64,000 bases of DNA from Oceanicaulis alexandrii DSM 11625 (lineage in GTDB: Bacteria > Pseudomonadota > Alphaproteobacteria > Caulobacterales > Maricaulaceae): the NCBI RefSeq assembly GCF_000420265.1, contig NZ_ATUP01000001.1:806001-870000 (forward strand), in the 5' to 3' direction. How positions within the stretch are numbered: the stretch's first letter is position 1; every line of letters starts with the position of its first letter. Positions 33,952 through 43,073 of the stretch are shown one piece after another. Under the pieces are notes generated by a model. That model saw only the letters and a program-made list of their open reading frames with translations. It did not search any database and was not told the origin of the DNA. The translations under genes and the position numbers were made by a program.

Positions 33952-35268
33952 CTACTCCATGAACAGGGTCGCGGGGTTTTCCAGATACCCCTTCATCTCC
34001 TGCACCAGCAGGGCGGCTTCATAACCGTCCACGATGCGGTGATCGAAGCTTGAGGACAGGTTCATGATCTTGCGCGGCACGACGCGGCCTTCCGCATCAT
34101 AGCGCGGCAGGGTCTGCATCTTGTTCACGCCGATAATAGCGGTCTCGGGATGGTTGATCACCGGGGTGGTGACGATGCCGCCGATGGCGCCCAGAGACGT
34201 GATGGTGATGGTGGAGCCGGTCAGCTCGTCCTTGGTGGCCTTGCCAGCCTTGGCGGCGTCGCCCAGACGCTTGGTCTCGGCGGCGACCTCCCAGATGTCC
34301 AGGCTTTCCGCGTGCTTGATCACCGGCACCATCAGGCCGTTGGGCGTGGCGGCGGCGATGCCGCAATGAATGCCGTCATGCTGGGTCAGCAACGAGCCGT
34401 CGGTGTCGAAATGCGCGTTCGCTTGCGGGAATTTCGGCAGGGATTTGGTCAGCGCCATCACCAGGAAGGGGATGATGGTCAGCTTGGTCTGATCGTCTGA
34501 CTTCTTCGCATTCATGTGCGCGCGAAGGTCTTCGAGCGCGGTCAGGTCAATCTCGTCCACATAGGTGATGTGCGGAATGGTGCGCTTGGCGTGCGCCATG
34601 TTCTCGGCGATCTTTCGGCGCAGGCCGATGACCTTGATGTCTTCCTTGCCGGTGCGCGGCGCCTTGCCTGCGCCAGATCCGCCCGCTTTCGAGATAAGAC
34701 GGCCGCCCGCAGCGATGAAGTCGTCGAGATCACCGTGAGTGACCCGGCCCGCGGGTCCCGTGCCCGGCACATGGGCGAGGTCGATATCAGCTTCGAGGGC
34801 GCGTTGACGCACCGCCGGGCTCGCCAACGGGCGCTCGCCGTTGGAGCGTACAGGCGCGGCGGTTTTCGCCGGGGCCGCCGCAGCCGGGGTCGGTTTCGGC
34901 TCGGGCTTGGGGTCCGGCTTCGGCTCGGGCTTGGGCTCCGCTTTCGGCGCGTCAGCCTTGGGCTCTTCTTTCTGAGCCTCCTTGGTCTCGGGCTCAGCCG
35001 TGTTCTCGACATCGTCGGGGATTTCGCCGTCCACATCAATGATCAGGATTTCGGTGCCCACCGGGATCACTTCACCCGGCTCGCCGACGATGGATTTCAC
35101 CACACCGTTCACCGCGCACGGAATTTCGACCGTAGCCTTGTCGGTCATCACATCCAGAATGTGCTGGTCTTCAGTGACCTTGTCGCCGGCCTTGATGTGC
35201 CATTCGACGATTTCCGCCTCAACGACGCCTTCGCCCACATCGGGGAGCTTGTATTTATATTCGCTCAT
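33952..35268 (-). CDS. bkdB: Branched-chain 2-oxoacid dehydrogenase E2 (dihydrolipoamide acyltransferase)
   Basis: The core acyltransferase of the complex that oxidises branched-chain 2-oxoacids to acyl-CoA. The 438-residue protein has one lipoyl domain with the lipoylated Lys in VMTDKATVEIP (about residue 44), a Pro/Glu/Lys-rich linker (residues about 95-140), an E1/E3-binding domain (SPAVRQRALEADIDLAHV near 153-170), and the catalytic domain with SFDHRIVDG near 405-413, where His and Asp are catalytic. The start at 35268 has GGAGG seven bases upstream, inside the end of bkdA2. It is the last gene of the bkdA1-bkdA2-bkdB operon. Confidence 0.95.
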   Translation of the reverse strand: MSEYKYKLPDVGEGVVEAEIVEWHIKAGDKVTEDQHILDVMTDKATVEIPCAVNGVVKSIVGEPGEVIPVGTEILIIDVDGEIPDDVENTAEPETKEAQKEEPKADAPKAEPKPEPKPDPKPEPKPTPAAAAPAKTAAPVRSNGERPLASPAVRQRALEADIDLAHVPGTGPAGRVTHGDLDDFIAAGGRLISKAGGSGAGKAPRTGKEDIKVIGLRRKIAENMAHAKRTIPHITYVDEIDLTALEDLRAHMNAKKSDDQTKLTIIPFLVMALTKSLPKFPQANAHFDTDGSLLTQHDGIHCGIAAATPNGLMVPVIKHAESLDIWEVAAETKRLGDAAKAGKATKDELTGSTITITSLGAIGGIVTTPVINHPETAIIGVNKMQTLPRYDAEGRVVPRKIMNLSSSFDHRIVDGYEAALLVQEMKGYLENPATLFME

Positions 35269-35270
35269 GC

Positions 35271-36284
35271 TCAGGCCTCCGTCACGGTCTTCATCGCGCG
35301 CGCAAAGCGGTCGCGCGTGGGGAAGTACGCCCATTCATGGGCGTGCGGATAAGGAATGTCCCAGCCGGTCAGGCGGAAGATCGGCGCTTCCAGCGCATAG
35401 AAGCATTCTTCCTGGATCTGGGCGGCCAGCTCGGCGGCGAAACCGGACGTGCGCGGCGCTTCCTGAGCGACGACGACCCGACCGGTCTTGTTCACCGATT
35501 TGGCGATGGTCTCGACATCATAGGGCACGAGCGTCTTGAGATCGATGATCTCGGCATCGATGCCGGACGCTTCGGCGGCGGCCTGGGCCACATGGACCAG
35601 CGTGCCATAGGCGATGACGGTGCAGGCTTCGCCTTCACGCACCACTTCCGCCTTGCCCAGCTCGACGGTGTAATGACCTTCAGGCACCTCGCCCTTGGCG
35701 TGCTTGGCCCAGGATTTCAGCGGGGTGTCCGGCACGCCGTCAAACGGGCCATTGTAAATCCGCTTGGGCTCAAAGAAGATCACCGGATCGCCGCTTTCCA
35801 GCGCCGAGATCAGCAGGCCCTTGGCGTCATACGGGTTGGACGGGACCACCACCTGAAGCCCCGGCACATGAGTGAAGAAGGCTTCCGGGCTCATCGAGTG
35901 AGTCTGGCCGCCGCGAATGCCGCCGCCCCAGGGCGACCGCACGACGCAGCCCGACGTGAACTGACCCGCCGAGCGATAACGGATACGGCTCATCTCGGAG
36001 ACGATCTGGTCGATCGCGGGAAAGATGTAGTCCGAAAACTGGATCTCAGCGATGGGCTTGAGGCCTTTCGCCGCCATACCCACCGACATGCCGGCAATCG
36101 CCGCCTCGTTGATCGGGGTGTCAAACACCCGGTCGAGGCCGTACTTCTCTTGAAGCTTGTCGGTGGCCTTGAAAACGCCGCCGAAATAGCCCGCATCCTC
36201 GCCAAAGACCACAACGTCCGGATCACGCTCCAGAAGCACGTCCATGGCGGAGTTCAGCGCCTGAATGATGTTCATCGCTGGCAT
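35271..36284 (-). CDS. bkdA2: Branched-chain 2-oxoacid dehydrogenase E1 beta subunit
   Basis: The beta subunit of the thiamine-diphosphate-dependent E1. The 337-residue protein has the family pattern: FGEDAGYFGGVFKAT near residues 27-41, then NEAAIAGMSVGMAAKGLKPIAEIQF near 58-82 (cited in part, GMSVGMAAKG), RSPWGGGIRGGQTHS near 115-129, and VVAQEAPRTSGFAAE near 270-284. The ATG lies just after the bkdA1 stop (gap of three bases), and the stop is two bases before the bkdB ATG, so all three subunits are made together. A second in-frame ATG lies three codons in. Confidence 0.95.
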   Translation of the reverse strand: MPAMNIIQALNSAMDVLLERDPDVVVFGEDAGYFGGVFKATDKLQEKYGLDRVFDTPINEAAIAGMSVGMAAKGLKPIAEIQFSDYIFPAIDQIVSEMSRIRYRSAGQFTSGCVVRSPWGGGIRGGQTHSMSPEAFFTHVPGLQVVVPSNPYDAKGLLISALESGDPVIFFEPKRIYNGPFDGVPDTPLKSWAKHAKGEVPEGHYTVELGKAEVVREGEACTVIAYGTLVHVAQAAAEASGIDAEIIDLKTLVPYDVETIAKSVNKTGRVVVAQEAPRTSGFAAELAAQIQEECFYALEAPIFRLTGWDIPYPHAHEWAYFPTRDRFARAMKTVTEA

Positions 36285-36287
36285 GAC

Positions 36288-37517
36288 TTAAACCCCCAGA
36301 TCCTGGCGCTGACGGCGCAGCCGCCAATCGGGCTTGGCGTAGACGTCTTCGAAAATGCTTTCGGTGGGCGAAAGCGGGCCTTCATGCAACGTGCCGTGGC
36401 TTTCCGCTTCCTTGTAGGATTTCACCACCAGCGCGGTCATCTGCTCTTCAAGCTTTGCGTGGCGAGTCTCGTCCCACTCACCCTTGCCGATCAGATGCTG
36501 TTTCAGGCGCTCGATGGGATCGCCCAGCGGCCAGCGGTCAAACTCGGTCTTGGGACGGTATTTGGTGGGATCGTCCGAGGTGGAGTGCGCGTCGGCGCGA
36601 TAGGTGAACAGCTCCAGCAGGGTCGCGCCCTTACCCTGACGGGCGCGCTCTGCGGCCCATTGGGTGGCGGCGTAGACGGCGAGGAAGTCATTGCCGTCCG
36701 CCCGGATCGAGGCGAGGCCATAGCCCAGCCCTTTCGCCGCAAAGGTCGGCGCATCGCCGCGGGCGATGTTCTGGTTGGACGAGATGGCCCATTGGTTATT
36801 CACGACGTTGAAGATCACCGGCGCGCGATAGGTGGACGCCAGGGTCAGACCGGCGTGGAAATCGCCTTCCGCCGTAGTGCCGTCACCGATCCAGCTCGCC
36901 GCGATCTGGTCCTCGCCCTTATAGGCGCAGGCCATGGCATAGCCGGCGGCTTGCGGGAACTGGGTGCCCAGATTGCCCGAGATGGTGAAGAAATTGCCTT
37001 CAGCCCAGGTGTAGTGCACCGGCAGCTGGCGACCTTTGAGATTGTCGCGGCTGTTGGAGATGCAATGGCACATCATGTCGACGATATTGCGCCCGCGCGC
37101 GAACAGGATGCCCTGCTGGCGATAGCTGGGGAACACCATGTCGGTGGGCTTCAGAGCCATGGCGGCGGCGACGGCGACCGCCTCCTCGCCCGTGGACTTC
37201 ATGTAGAAGCTCATCTTGCCCTGACGCTGCAGCTTGAGCATGCGTTCGTCATAGATCCGGGTGAGCACCATATGGCTCAGGCCTTCACGCAGAACTTCGG
37301 GGCTCAGCTCGGGGTTCCACGCGCCAACAGCCTGATGGTTGTGATCCAGAACGCCGACGAGCCCTGTCGCCAGGTCTTGGGTCTCTTGCCAGGATGCGGC
37401 GGGATCAGGCCGCAGCGCCTCGCCCGCTTTCTGAAGATCGAGATGGGCGAAGTCGGGCTCGTCCCCCGGCCGATACGGCGGGGTCGGAACGTGGAAACGA
37501 GTCTGTCCGTTCGACAT
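36288..37517 (-). CDS. bkdA1: Branched-chain 2-oxoacid dehydrogenase E1 alpha subunit
   Basis: The alpha subunit binds thiamine diphosphate and Mg2+ and decarboxylates the 2-oxoacid. The 409-residue protein matches the long bacterial BkdA1 type, with the family's N-terminal extension, KMSFYMKSTGEEA near residues 101-113, the GDGTTAEGDFHAG ... NNQWAIS TPP motif near 208-240, and the phosphorylation-loop-like HSTSDDPTKYRP near 311-322. The C-terminus RRQRQDLGV is the same kind as in Pseudomonas BkdA1. It is the first gene of the operon; the 259-base upstream gap contains a palindrome at 37639-37660. Confidence 0.95.
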   Translation of the reverse strand: MSNGQTRFHVPTPPYRPGDEPDFAHLDLQKAGEALRPDPAASWQETQDLATGLVGVLDHNHQAVGAWNPELSPEVLREGLSHMVLTRIYDERMLKLQRQGKMSFYMKSTGEEAVAVAAAMALKPTDMVFPSYRQQGILFARGRNIVDMMCHCISNSRDNLKGRQLPVHYTWAEGNFFTISGNLGTQFPQAAGYAMACAYKGEDQIAASWIGDGTTAEGDFHAGLTLASTYRAPVIFNVVNNQWAISSNQNIARGDAPTFAAKGLGYGLASIRADGNDFLAVYAATQWAAERARQGKGATLLELFTYRADAHSTSDDPTKYRPKTEFDRWPLGDPIERLKQHLIGKGEWDETRHAKLEEQMTALVVKSYKEAESHGTLHEGPLSPTESIFEDVYAKPDWRLRRQRQDLGV

Positions 37518-37638
37518 GCTTTGTCCGTACGTTTCTTCAAGCCATACAAGGCTTTTCAGGCCGCGAGGTAGCGTTCAGAATCGGTTTTGGCAAGCGAAGC
37601 GCGGCAAGCAGCATCATGTTGCAGCGCGTCATAATTCT

Positions 37639-37660
37639 TCTGTTTTTGATGAAAAACAGA
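37639..37660. promoter_or_regulatory. Perfect inverted repeat upstream of the bkd operon
   Basis: TCTGTTTTT and AAAAACAGA (nine bases each) flank GATG, a perfect 22-base palindrome unit about 122 bases upstream of the bkdA1 ATG in the divergent gap with the gene at 37777. It could be an operator for a bkd regulator, or a weak terminator in either direction (it has A/T runs inside the stem). No BkdR-like gene was seen in the window. Confidence 0.45.
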
Positions 37661-37776
37661 CGTCAATTCGAAGCATGTCCGGTATCCGCCAAGCCGCGCC
37701 ACAAGGCGAATGCGTGATCAGAACCACTTGATTTAGACATCATAAGTTACGCCGCGTGCAATCATGAAGCGTTTTG

Positions 37777-38253
37777 ATGAAGCGGTTGAGCCACATGACG
37801 CGTGTGAATCTTGCAAACCAGTTGATCTCCCAACGCCCTCGCATCTGGTATCTTGCTGTAGGCGGGATCGAGACTGTCCACGGCGCGATGGGCAATTTGC
37901 AAGAGCTGCAAAAACGGGTCGAAAAAGAGCATATCCGCGGCGCCATCATCGATTTCCGAAAGCTTGAAGGATATGACCCGCAACAGGACTGGGTCGGCTT
38001 TCTGAAAGGCTTGAAAGCCTATACGCCGCATGGCCTGCCCATCGCCTGGATGGCCCATACCCATGGCGCGAACGCCGCCCAACAACTGGCGCAGGCGGCT
38101 CAGAAAGCAGGCGCGCTGTCGCAATTCTGTCTGAACTGGCAAGCCGCGCTGATGACGGTCGGCCTGCCGAAAACGACGCCAGACCCCTTGCCGGGCCTGA
38201 CCGCTCCTGCTGACGACGGCGATGAAGACGACGACGTCTTCTTGCTCGACTAA
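37777..38253 (+). CDS. Unknown small cytosolic protein (possible SpoIIAA/STAS-like fold)
   Basis: The 158-residue protein has no signal or membrane segment. It shows alternating strands and helices (IWYLAVGGIETVHGAM, IRGAIIDFRKLEGYD, LPIAWMAHTHGANAA) that would suit a SpoIIAA-like alpha/beta fold, and ends with an acidic DDGDEDDDVFLLD tail. The family is not certain. The start is unclear: ATG at 37777 and ATG at 37795 are both possible, with weak ribosome-binding sites. It diverges from bkdA1 and ends at a strong bidirectional terminator. Confidence 0.6.
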   Translation: MKRLSHMTRVNLANQLISQRPRIWYLAVGGIETVHGAMGNLQELQKRVEKEHIRGAIIDFRKLEGYDPQQDWVGFLKGLKAYTPHGLPIAWMAHTHGANAAQQLAQAAQKAGALSQFCLNWQAALMTVGLPKTTPDPLPGLTAPADDGDEDDDVFLLD

Positions 38254-38285
38254 AAAAGCCCCGGCCAGCTGACCGGGGCTTTTTC
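38251..38285. terminator. Bidirectional intrinsic terminator
   Basis: A 12-bp perfect stem (38253-38264 with 38273-38284) starts with an A run and ends with a T run, so it can serve both the gene ending at 38253 and the thiolase gene ending at 38304 on the other strand. Confidence 0.93.
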
Positions 38286-38303
38286 ATACGGCGTTCAAAC
38301 CGA

Positions 38304-39491
38304 TTAGTTCAGGCGTTCGATCGCGACCGCCGTGGCTTCACCGCCGCCGATGCACAGCGAGGCGACGCCTTTGGTCTTGCCCTGGCTTTCCAGAGCCGCG
38401 ATCAGGGTGACCATGATGCGGGCGCCGGACGCGCCGATCGGGTGGCCGAGCGCACAGGCGCCACCATTGACGTTCACAACGTCATGGCTGAGGCCCAGCT
38501 CTTTCATCGCGATCATCGGCACCACGGCGAAGGCTTCGTTGATCTCCCACAGATCCACATCGTCCTTGGTCCAGCCCGCCTTCTCCAGAACCTTGCGCAT
38601 GGCCGGAACCGGCGCCGTGGTGAAGTAAGCCGGCTCATGCGCATGAGCGGCGGTGGCGACGATCTTCGCCAGCGGCTTCAGGCCGCGACGCTCGGCTTCG
38701 CTCTGGCGCATCATGACCAGCGCCGCTGCGCCGTCAGAGATGGCTGAGGCGTTCGCCGCCGTCACCGTGCCGTCCTTGCCGAACGCAGGCTTCAGGCTGG
38801 GGATTTTTTCCGGACGCGCCTTGCGGGGCAGTTCGTCGGTTTCAACGGTGACATCGCCCTTGCGGCTCTTGATGGTCACCGGCGTGATCTCGCGCTTGAA
38901 ATCGCCTTTTTCGGTCGCGCGAATGGCGCGGGCCAGAGTTTCCAGCGCGTAGGCGTCCTGGTCTTCGCGGGTGAACTGGTGCTCACGCGCGATCATGTCG
39001 GCGAACACGCCCATGGCGTTGCCTTCATACGCGTCTTCCAGACCGTCCTGGGCCATGTGGTCCTTGATCACGTCATGGCCGTACTTGAAGCCGGTGCGAT
39101 GGTTCGGCATCAGATGCGGCGCATTGGTCATGGATTCCATACCGCCGGCCACGATCACCGAGGCGTCGCCCGAGGCGATGGAAGCGCGGCCCATGATGGC
39201 GGCCTGCATGCCAGAGCCGCACATCTTGTTCAGCGTGGTCGCCTCGACCGATTTGGGCAGACCGCCCTTGATGGCCGCCTGGCGCGCCGGGGCCTGGCCC
39301 TGGCCGGCGCTCAGCACATTGCCCATGTAGATAAGGTCCACATCGTCGCCGGCGACGCCGGCTTCAGCGAGCGCGGCCTTGACGGCTTCCGCGCCCAGCT
39401 CATTGGCGGACATCCCCGCCAGTTCTCCCAGCAGGCCGCCCATAGGGGTGCGCGCCATACCTACGATGACAATCGGATCTTCGGAACTCAT
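38304..39491 (-). CDS. Acetyl-CoA C-acyltransferase (thiolase)
   Basis: A thiolase that either cleaves 3-ketoacyl-CoA or condenses two acetyl-CoA. The 395-residue protein has the nucleophilic Cys in NKMCGSGMQA near residues 87-96, NEAFAVVPM near 318-326, the catalytic His in GGACALGHPIGASGAR near 346-361, and the second Cys in CIGGGEATAVAIE near 380-392. AGGAG lies seven bases upstream of the ATG. Length and sequence fit biosynthetic acetoacetyl-CoA thiolases, but a degradative role is possible. It stands alone, with a bidirectional terminator at its 3' end. Confidence 0.9.
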   Translation of the reverse strand: MSSEDPIVIVGMARTPMGGLLGELAGMSANELGAEAVKAALAEAGVAGDDVDLIYMGNVLSAGQGQAPARQAAIKGGLPKSVEATTLNKMCGSGMQAAIMGRASIASGDASVIVAGGMESMTNAPHLMPNHRTGFKYGHDVIKDHMAQDGLEDAYEGNAMGVFADMIAREHQFTREDQDAYALETLARAIRATEKGDFKREITPVTIKSRKGDVTVETDELPRKARPEKIPSLKPAFGKDGTVTAANASAISDGAAALVMMRQSEAERRGLKPLAKIVATAAHAHEPAYFTTAPVPAMRKVLEKAGWTKDDVDLWEINEAFAVVPMIAMKELGLSHDVVNVNGGACALGHPIGASGARIMVTLIAALESQGKTKGVASLCIGGGEATAVAIERLN

Positions 39492-39828
39492 GGTCCGTCT
39501 CCTAATAGTTTTATCTCGGCCGGCTCGGGCCGGTCATTGCGGTCAGAGAAAGGCCTTGTTTCGCACCGCGTCAAGAGTGCTCGCATACGCAGCAGGGCGG
39601 CTCAGTCGCGCCACAGCGCAGCAATCACGACTGAAACAGCTTGCGCAACAGGCCTTTTCTGGCTCGGCCCAGACCCATTCACAGAGTTATGAGTCCCATT
39701 CATTTTTTGATGAGCGTAAGGGCGAAAGCAGAAATGATCCGGATCTATTTCCACGTCCGGGCGCGCAGAGTCACGCCTTGCCCGCTTTGAGCGAGAAACA
39801 GATCACAGCAGATTCTCGAAGCCAGACG
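39492..39828. other. Intergenic stretch between thiolase and mnmA
   Basis: The 337 bases between the mnmA stop and the thiolase start contain only a short GC-rich imperfect hairpin near 39530 and the AGGAG of the thiolase gene. Short open frames here lack ribosome-binding sites and codon bias. It should hold the thiolase promoter; no repeat, RNA or site was recognised. Confidence 0.5.
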
Positions 39829-41064
39829 CTAACCCGTCGCCCGGATCCAGCCGCCGCCCAGCACCCGGTCATGATCGGGGTGGGAATAAAAGACACAGGC
39901 CTGCCCGGGCGCGACGCCTTCTTCGCCCTGATCAAGCAGCACGAAGACGCCGTCTTCGCCCACTTCCAGAACCGCCGGTTTGGGCGGACGGGTGGATCGC
40001 ACCTTGATGCCGACCGTCAGACCATCGGCTTCGCTCAGATCGCCATCGCCGATCCAGTTCACATCCGTCAGCGTGATCTTGCGCACTTGCAAGGCCTCGC
40101 GCGGGCCGACGATGACTTGCGCCGCCTCCGCATCCAGACGCACCACATACAGCGGCTCGCCCGTCGCGATCCCAAGGCCGCGGCGCTGGCCCACCGTATA
40201 GCGCAGCACGCCTTCGTGACGGCCCATCACCCGGCCGTCCAGATGCACGATCTCGCCCGGACGCGAGGCGCCCGGACGCACTTTCTCGACCACGCTGGCG
40301 TAATCACCGTCGGGCACAAAACAGATATCCTGGCTGTCGGGCTTGGCGGCCACGATCAGCCCCAGGGCGGCGGCCAGCTCACGGGTCTGGTCCTTGTTCA
40401 GATGCCCCAGCGGGAAGCGCAGATAATCAAGTTGCTCTTCAGTGGTGGCGAACAGGAAATAGGACTGGTCCTTGCCCGCATCCGCGGCGCGGCGCAGTTC
40501 GGGGCGGTTGCCGTTCATCGTGCGCTGGATGTAGTGCCCCGTGACCAGACAGTCCGCGCCCAGTTGCTTGGACGTCGCCAGCAGGTCGGCGAACTTCACA
40601 GACTGATTGCACCGCACGCAGGGGATGGGCGTGAAGCCGGCCAGATAGGTGTCGGCGAAATCCTCGATCACCGCTTCGCGGAAGCGGGTTTCGTAGTCGA
40701 GCACGTAATGGGCGAACCCCATCGCTTCGGCCACGCGGCGGGCGTCGTGAATGTCCTGACCGGCGCAGCACGCGCCTTTGCGGTGCACCGCCTCGCCATG
40801 ATCGTACAGCTGCAGCGTCATGCCCACGACCTGATAGCCGGCGCGGTGCAGCACCGCGGCCACAACCGAGCTGTCGACGCCGCCAGACATGGCGGCGACC
40901 ACGCGGTGGTCAGAGGGCTCCCCGCCCAGATTGAGAAATTCACCCGTCAGCCCGTACTCGGCCATCAGCGCGTCAACCCGCGCCGTATCGAGCACCGGAC
41001 TGGAAACAGGAGTGGAAACAGCGCCCGCGCCAGGGCGCGGGGCGTTGGATATCAGCGTCGTCAT
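39829..41064 (-). CDS. mnmA: tRNA-specific 2-thiouridylase
   Basis: MnmA places sulfur at C2 of the wobble uridine in tRNAs for Lys, Glu and Gln. The 411-residue protein has the PP-loop [11 protein letters not shown] near residues 59-69, the first catalytic Cys in [13 protein letters not shown] near 153-165, and the second in [11 protein letters not shown] near 248-258. The N-terminus is about 50 residues longer than in E. coli and low in complexity ([15 protein letters not shown]). Internal ATGs could give a shorter product. The gene is single and divergent from the chemoreceptor at 41257. Confidence 0.94.
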   Translation of the reverse strand: MTTLISNAPRPGAGAVSTPVSSPVLDTARVDALMAEYGLTGEFLNLGGEPSDHRVVAAMSGGVDSSVVAAVLHRAGYQVVGMTLQLYDHGEAVHRKGACCAGQDIHDARRVAEAMGFAHYVLDYETRFREAVIEDFADTYLAGFTPIPCVRCNQSVKFADLLATSKQLGADCLVTGHYIQRTMNGNRPELRRAADAGKDQSYFLFATTEEQLDYLRFPLGHLNKDQTRELAAALGLIVAAKPDSQDICFVPDGDYASVVEKVRPGASRPGEIVHLDGRVMGRHEGVLRYTVGQRRGLGIATGEPLYVVRLDAEAAQVIVGPREALQVRKITLTDVNWIGDGDLSEADGLTVGIKVRSTRPPKPAVLEVGEDGVFVLLDQGEEGVAPGQACVFYSHPDHDRVLGGGWIRATG

Positions 41065-41256
41065 TATCTTTCCCCTACCGGTTCAAGGCCGGAAGCGAAT
41101 TACAAAAGAGGGCCGCATATAAGAGCAAGACTGAAATAAAACCAGTCTATCCGATCACAATGTCTATTGAGACGGGCTCAGGGAAACAGTGCTTCAGACT
41201 TTGTTATCCATATCTGCGTCACCAAAGAGGGCATCCGACAAGCAAGAGAGACTATT

Positions 41257-42957
41257 ATGTTCAGTTCCCTGGTTACACGTCTCGTCACGCTCATTCTTGG
41301 GCTCGTCGCGGTGGGGATCGCCCTGACAGCGCTTTCGGCAGGATGGGTGATCAACAACTCGATCTCCCGCTCGGCCTCTGAAGCGCAGGAAATGAATTTG
41401 CGTGTCGCAGCCGCCACGCTGCAAACCACGCGCCTTCCGGAACTGGACATCCGCTATAACTCGGACGGCGAGATCACACGGCTTGAAGCGCCGGCGCTGC
41501 CTGAGTTCACCTCCCACGAAATGATTGACTCCGTAGGACGCCAGACCGGCCAGACCGCGACCTTGTTTATCTGGTCAGAAGCCGAGAACGATTTCTTCCG
41601 GCGCACCACCAATATCGTCAAACCCGATGGAAACCGGGCCGTCGGCACGCCGCTGGGCGCTGGCGCCGTTTATGATTCAATGATGGCCGGGCAGGGCTTC
41701 CGCGGCCAGGCGACCATTCTGGGCAAGGACTATTTCACCGCCTACCAGCCTGTCTTCACCCCCGAGGGTGATACCATCGGCATCTTGTATGTGGGCGTGG
41801 AAAAAGCGGCGATCATCGCCACGCGCAACAATGTCTTGCTCGTCACCGCTTTGCTGGCGCTGTTGTCGCTCGGCGTCGCCGGCGGGGTCGGCTTCTGGGT
41901 CAGCCGCCGCGCGCTGGCGCCCCTGAACGCAATGACCCAGACCATCGACCACGTGGCCTCTGGCCAGTATGAAACCCAAACGAATTATTCCGCCCGCAAA
42001 GACGAGATTGGGCAGATCGCCCGGTCAATCACCACCTTGTGCAACAAGCTTCAGGACGCGGAAAACCTGCGGCGAGGCGAAATGGACAAACAGGCGGTCG
42101 AGGCGCGTCGCGCCAAAACCCTGGCTGACGAAATCGCCAAGTTCGAACAAACCGCCAATCAGGTCCTGAGCACCGTCATCAAAGCCGCACAGGACGTGCA
42201 GCAAACTGCTGAATCCACCCGTTCGACCTCCATCGAAAGCCGCGATCGTCTGGCCAAGGTCAGCGAAGCGGCTCAGGCCGCCAGCGCAGGCGTCCAGACC
42301 ATGGCCGCCTCCACCGAGGAGCTGAACGCCTCCATCGGCGAGCTGCGCGGGTCCGCAGCGCGGGTGGCCGAGCTGACGTCCGCATCCGCAGATCAGACCC
42401 TGCAAAGCCGGTCCAAGATGGAGGACATCAGCGACTCCCTGACCGACATGACTGAAATCATCGCCGGCATCGACGCTGTGGCCGAACAGACCAACCTTCT
42501 GGCGCTGAACGCCACCATCGAGGCGGCGCGCGCCGGTGAAGCCGGCAAGGGCTTCGCGGTCGTGGCCAGCGAAGTCAAAGCCCTGGCCGAGCAAACCACC
42601 AAGCTGACCGAGACCATCAACGCCCGGATCGTGAACTTCAAATCCCTGGTCCAGGACGCGGGTCAGGCGACGCAAAGCGTGGCGGACGCCATGATGCAGA
42701 TCGACCAGGCGTCGTCTGAAAGCGCCTCTGCGGTCGAACAACAAACCGCCGCCGTGTCTGAAATCAGCCGCTCCGCCCAGACCGCCGCCGAACGCACGGG
42801 ACTGGTGGACGAAGAAACCAGCACGGTCATGAAAGGCGCGGAGGCCTCGGTGGCCAATGCGGATCAGATCGCCCAGCTTTGCTCGGAACTGGAAAGCAAC
42901 GCCGCCAGCATGTCGAAGACGATCAACGACTTTCTGCTTTCAGTCAGAACGGCCTAA
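41257..42957 (+). CDS. Methyl-accepting chemotaxis protein with Cache-like sensor
   Basis: The 566-residue receptor starts with helix 1 at about residues 8-30, then a periplasmic part of about 145 residues that fits a single Cache-like domain ([13 protein letters not shown], then [27 protein letters not shown], cited in part). Helix 2 is at about 188-210, followed by a HAMP region and the signalling coil with [19 protein letters not shown] near 411-429. No CheR pentapeptide ends it. The ATG at 41257 is chosen over longer readings. It is followed by a second chemoreceptor gene in the same direction, 116 bases downstream. Confidence 0.92.
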   Translation: MFSSLVTRLVTLILGLVAVGIALTALSAGWVINNSISRSASEAQEMNLRVAAATLQTTRLPELDIRYNSDGEITRLEAPALPEFTSHEMIDSVGRQTGQTATLFIWSEAENDFFRRTTNIVKPDGNRAVGTPLGAGAVYDSMMAGQGFRGQATILGKDYFTAYQPVFTPEGDTIGILYVGVEKAAIIATRNNVLLVTALLALLSLGVAGGVGFWVSRRALAPLNAMTQTIDHVASGQYETQTNYSARKDEIGQIARSITTLCNKLQDAENLRRGEMDKQAVEARRAKTLADEIAKFEQTANQVLSTVIKAAQDVQQTAESTRSTSIESRDRLAKVSEAAQAASAGVQTMAASTEELNASIGELRGSAARVAELTSASADQTLQSRSKMEDISDSLTDMTEIIAGIDAVAEQTNLLALNATIEAARAGEAGKGFAVVASEVKALAEQTTKLTETINARIVNFKSLVQDAGQATQSVADAMMQIDQASSESASAVEQQTAAVSEISRSAQTAAERTGLVDEETSTVMKGAEASVANADQIAQLCSELESNAASMSKTINDFLLSVRTA

Positions 42958-43073
42958 GCATGAGACTATGCGAGCTTATCGGCCCCTATCGCGTGTGAGA
43001 CCCCACACTTTTTAGGGGGGCATTAACCCTCATGACCCCATCACACTGACAGTTCAATCAACTGAGATCTGTG

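Noticed and set aside
35337-37571. A very long open frame on the forward strand across the bkd genes
   Set aside because: It lies antisense to bkdA1 and bkdA2, whose motifs are certain. Its product is His/Gly/Arg-rich with no domain, as is usual for open frames opposite GC-rich genes.
39379-41139. A 586-codon open frame on the forward strand across the start of the thiolase gene and mnmA
   Set aside because: Both genes on the other strand are certain from catalytic motifs. The frame has no ribosome-binding site and no domain.
42993-43013. GTGTG/CACAC hairpin followed by five T's between the two chemoreceptor genes
   Set aside because: The stem is only five pairs, too weak to call a terminator with confidence. 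It may be a weak one.
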